This document shows positions 4,881 through 6,092 of a stretch of DNA of 6,092 nt, piece by piece. The stretch comes from Puniceicoccales bacterium. Its GTDB lineage: Bacteria > Verrucomicrobiota > Verrucomicrobiae > Opitutales > LL51. The stretch lies in contig JAITBR010000020.1 in NCBI GenBank assembly GCA_031283485.1, forward strand, positions 1 to 6,092, read 5' to 3'. Made by a program: the position numbers and the translations under genes. Positions within the stretch are counted from its first letter, which is position 1. The number at the start of each line of letters is the position of its first letter. The notes under the pieces are model-generated. The model had not been told where the DNA came from, made no database searches, and saw only the letters and a list, made by a program, of their open reading frames with translations.

Positions 4881-5990
4881 TTGAAAAAGATTGCTAACGT
4901 GCTTATAATCGCAATTGTTTTAGGGTGTACCGGATGTAATTCTGTTGGACCAAAGGGCATGCAAAATGTTCATCCACAATATAATGACGCTTTGACTTCA
5001 GTTTTGGATCAACAGCTGTTAAACAATTTGATCAGGCTAAAATATCGTGAAAATCCGCTATTTTTGGAGGTCAGCAGCATAACGGAATCGCGGACATTCG
5101 GATTCGAAGGTGGACTTGGAAATTGCAAGTGGTTTCCTTGTCCGATATCCGGGAATGCTGCAAATGCCACGCAGTTGACGCCAAACTTTAAACTCATTAA
5201 TTCTCAAATGCCAACAATCTCCTACAATCCACTGCGTGGGAAAGAATTTATTCAGCATTTAATGACTCCGATACCATTCTCGGCGGTGCTATTGATGTCT
5301 CAATCTGGATGGAAATTGGAGCGTGTTTTTGACCTCTGCATTGAAAAGATAAATGGTGTTGATAACGCTTCAAATGCTTCCGGACCAACGCCAAGGATCA
5401 AACCAGATTATGAAGATTTCTATCGCATGACTTCGCTCCTACAGAAATTAGAATACGAGCACAAATTGGCTCTGGGGATAGATAGTGAAAAAAAAGCCTT
5501 GATTCTGCGATTCTTAAATGTTGACGACAATTCTCCGGAAATGCAAGAGTTGCGTCAAATTTTGGATTTGGAAAGAGGCAGGACCGAGTTTTACTTTCAG
5601 GATAACTTTTTATCCGTGTCAAAGCGCGGTCTGAGTGTGAGGATGCGGTCACTCATGGGATTGATGTTCTACTTGTCCCATGCCGTTGAAGTTCCGCAAG
5701 AGGATATTGACAGCGGTAAGGTCATGACAACGGTCGATGCCGATGGAAATGTCTTTGATTGGACAAAAAATGCAAGCGGGAAAATGTTGAAAATTTTGTG
5801 CTCAAAGGCGCCACCAGCGGATGCTTTCGTATCAACTTACCACCGTGGCCATTGGTTTTACATAGCTGACAATGATCTGCATTCAAAATCGACATTCATG
5901 TTTGTTTCGTACCTGTTTAATCTACAGGCGGGCGAAGCTTCAGCGAGCGCCGTTGCACCGTTGTTAACAATTCCAACGACAACCTTGTAA
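4881..5990 (+). CDS. Lipoprotein of a widespread uncharacterised family
   Basis: The 369-residue product starts at TTG and opens with a lipoprotein signal: two lysines, a hydrophobic core, then VLGCTGC. C16 is the likely lipidated cysteine and C19 the alternative. It should be anchored in the inner or outer membrane facing the periplasm. Residues about 35-70 (LLNNLIRLKYRENPLFLEVS), about 112-160 (TISYNPLRGKEF, LLMSQSGWKLERVFDLCIEKING), the ASGPTP motif (166-171) and the closing block HRGHWFYIADNDLHSKSTF with LFNLQAG (321-351) match, from memory, conserved hypothetical lipoproteins in proteobacteria and other Gram-negatives. Those often read YRGxWFYIDDxDLxSKxTF and end in a Leu/Thr-Pro segment, like LLTIPT here. 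I know of no established function. No catalytic motif is visible. The upstream neighbour is divergent and a possible gene follows 41 bases downstream. Confidence 0.85.
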   Translation: MKKIANVLIIAIVLGCTGCNSVGPKGMQNVHPQYNDALTSVLDQQLLNNLIRLKYRENPLFLEVSSITESRTFGFEGGLGNCKWFPCPISGNAANATQLTPNFKLINSQMPTISYNPLRGKEFIQHLMTPIPFSAVLLMSQSGWKLERVFDLCIEKINGVDNASNASGPTPRIKPDYEDFYRMTSLLQKLEYEHKLALGIDSEKKALILRFLNVDDNSPEMQELRQILDLERGRTEFYFQDNFLSVSKRGLSVRMRSLMGLMFYLSHAVEVPQEDIDSGKVMTTVDADGNVFDWTKNASGKMLKILCSKAPPADAFVSTYHRGHWFYIADNDLHSKSTFMFVSYLFNLQAGEASASAVAPLLTIPTTTL

Positions 5991-6012
5991 TCACAAGGTA
6001 TCCCTCCTGTGA
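5982..6012 (+). other. Two overlapping, mutually exclusive hairpins at the lipoprotein stop
   Basis: ACCTTGT (5982-5988) and ACAAGGT (5993-5999) form a perfect 7-bp stem with a 4-base loop that spans the TAA stop. A second stem, TCACA (5991-5995) with TGTGA (6008-6012), shares bases with the first, so both cannot form together. An A8 run, not a T run, follows, so this is not a standard intrinsic terminator on the plus strand. It may protect the mRNA end or influence a downstream gene. Confidence 0.35.
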
Positions 6013-6031
6013 AAAAAAATAATTATAATCA

Positions 6032-6092
6032 ATGACAAATACACCATCTAATAGTCGCCCTGGCGGTGCAGTGGGCGGCTTTGGGAATAGGC
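6032..6092 (+). CDS. Possible start of a downstream gene (partial, unrecognised)
   Basis: An ATG at 6032 opens a plus-strand frame with no stop before the right edge. It reads 20 residues beginning MTNTPSNSRPGGAVGGFGN, polar and rich in Gly, Ser and Asn, and resembles a flexible N-terminus. It lies 41 bases after the lipoprotein stop on the same strand, so the two could be cotranscribed. There is no Shine-Dalgarno. A TATAAT at 6024-6029 lies too close to the ATG to serve as its -10 unless the true start is further inside. No family can be named from this fragment. Confidence 0.38.
   Translation, partial: MTNTPSNSRPGGAVGGFGNR

Noticed and set aside
5991..6010. ACAAGGTA followed by CCTCCT, reminiscent of the 3' end of 16S rRNA.
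   Set aside because: Only short scattered matches exist and the rest of the 16S tail is absent. The bases are better explained by the overlapping hairpins.

Overview
This window looks like chromosomal DNA from a Gram-negative, host-associated bacterium, most likely of the PVC group and probably chlamydia-like. Four things point this way. There is a lipid A gene (lpxD) behind an OmpH/Skp chaperone gene, a CesT-type type III secretion chaperone, a CofE/FolC2-type gamma-glutamyl ligase of the kind chlamydiae use for folate, and a 33-residue COX24/bS22-like ribosomal mini-protein. The assignment is inferred from gene content; no rRNA or other marker is present. Base composition is moderately AT-rich throughout. 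I see no insertion sequence, phage gene, tRNA, rRNA or CRISPR array.

Layout. Positions 1-1711 carry a minus-strand envelope cluster: ompH, then lpxD 55 bases later, then possibly the first codons of another gene running off the left edge. A hairpin in the ompH-lpxD gap covers the lpxD ribosome binding site. An AT-rich divergent promoter region (about 1712-1904) separates ompH from a plus-strand type III secretion chaperone gene (1905-2405) that has a near-consensus sigma70-type promoter and a good Shine-Dalgarno. A FolC2-like ligase (2478-3191, minus) converges on it. Divergent from the ligase is the tiny plus-strand ribosomal protein gene (3305-3406). Next, on the minus strand, is a 391-residue phosphofructokinase-fold protein (3548-4723) whose key active-site residues are substituted. 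A 157-base divergent region then leads to a plus-strand lipoprotein of a widespread uncharacterised family (4881-5990, TTG start). A further plus-strand frame opens at 6032 and is cut by the window end.

How the genes relate. ompH and lpxD both serve outer-membrane biogenesis, and the lipoprotein probably resides in the envelope. The secretion chaperone indicates a type III system elsewhere in the genome, since no cargo or structural gene is adjacent. The remaining genes alternate in strand and look like single transcription units, not one pathway. No clearly new multi-gene system is evident. The items most worth a second look are the degenerate PFK paralog, the very small ribosomal protein gene, the hairpin on the lpxD ribosome binding site, and the orphan secretion chaperone.
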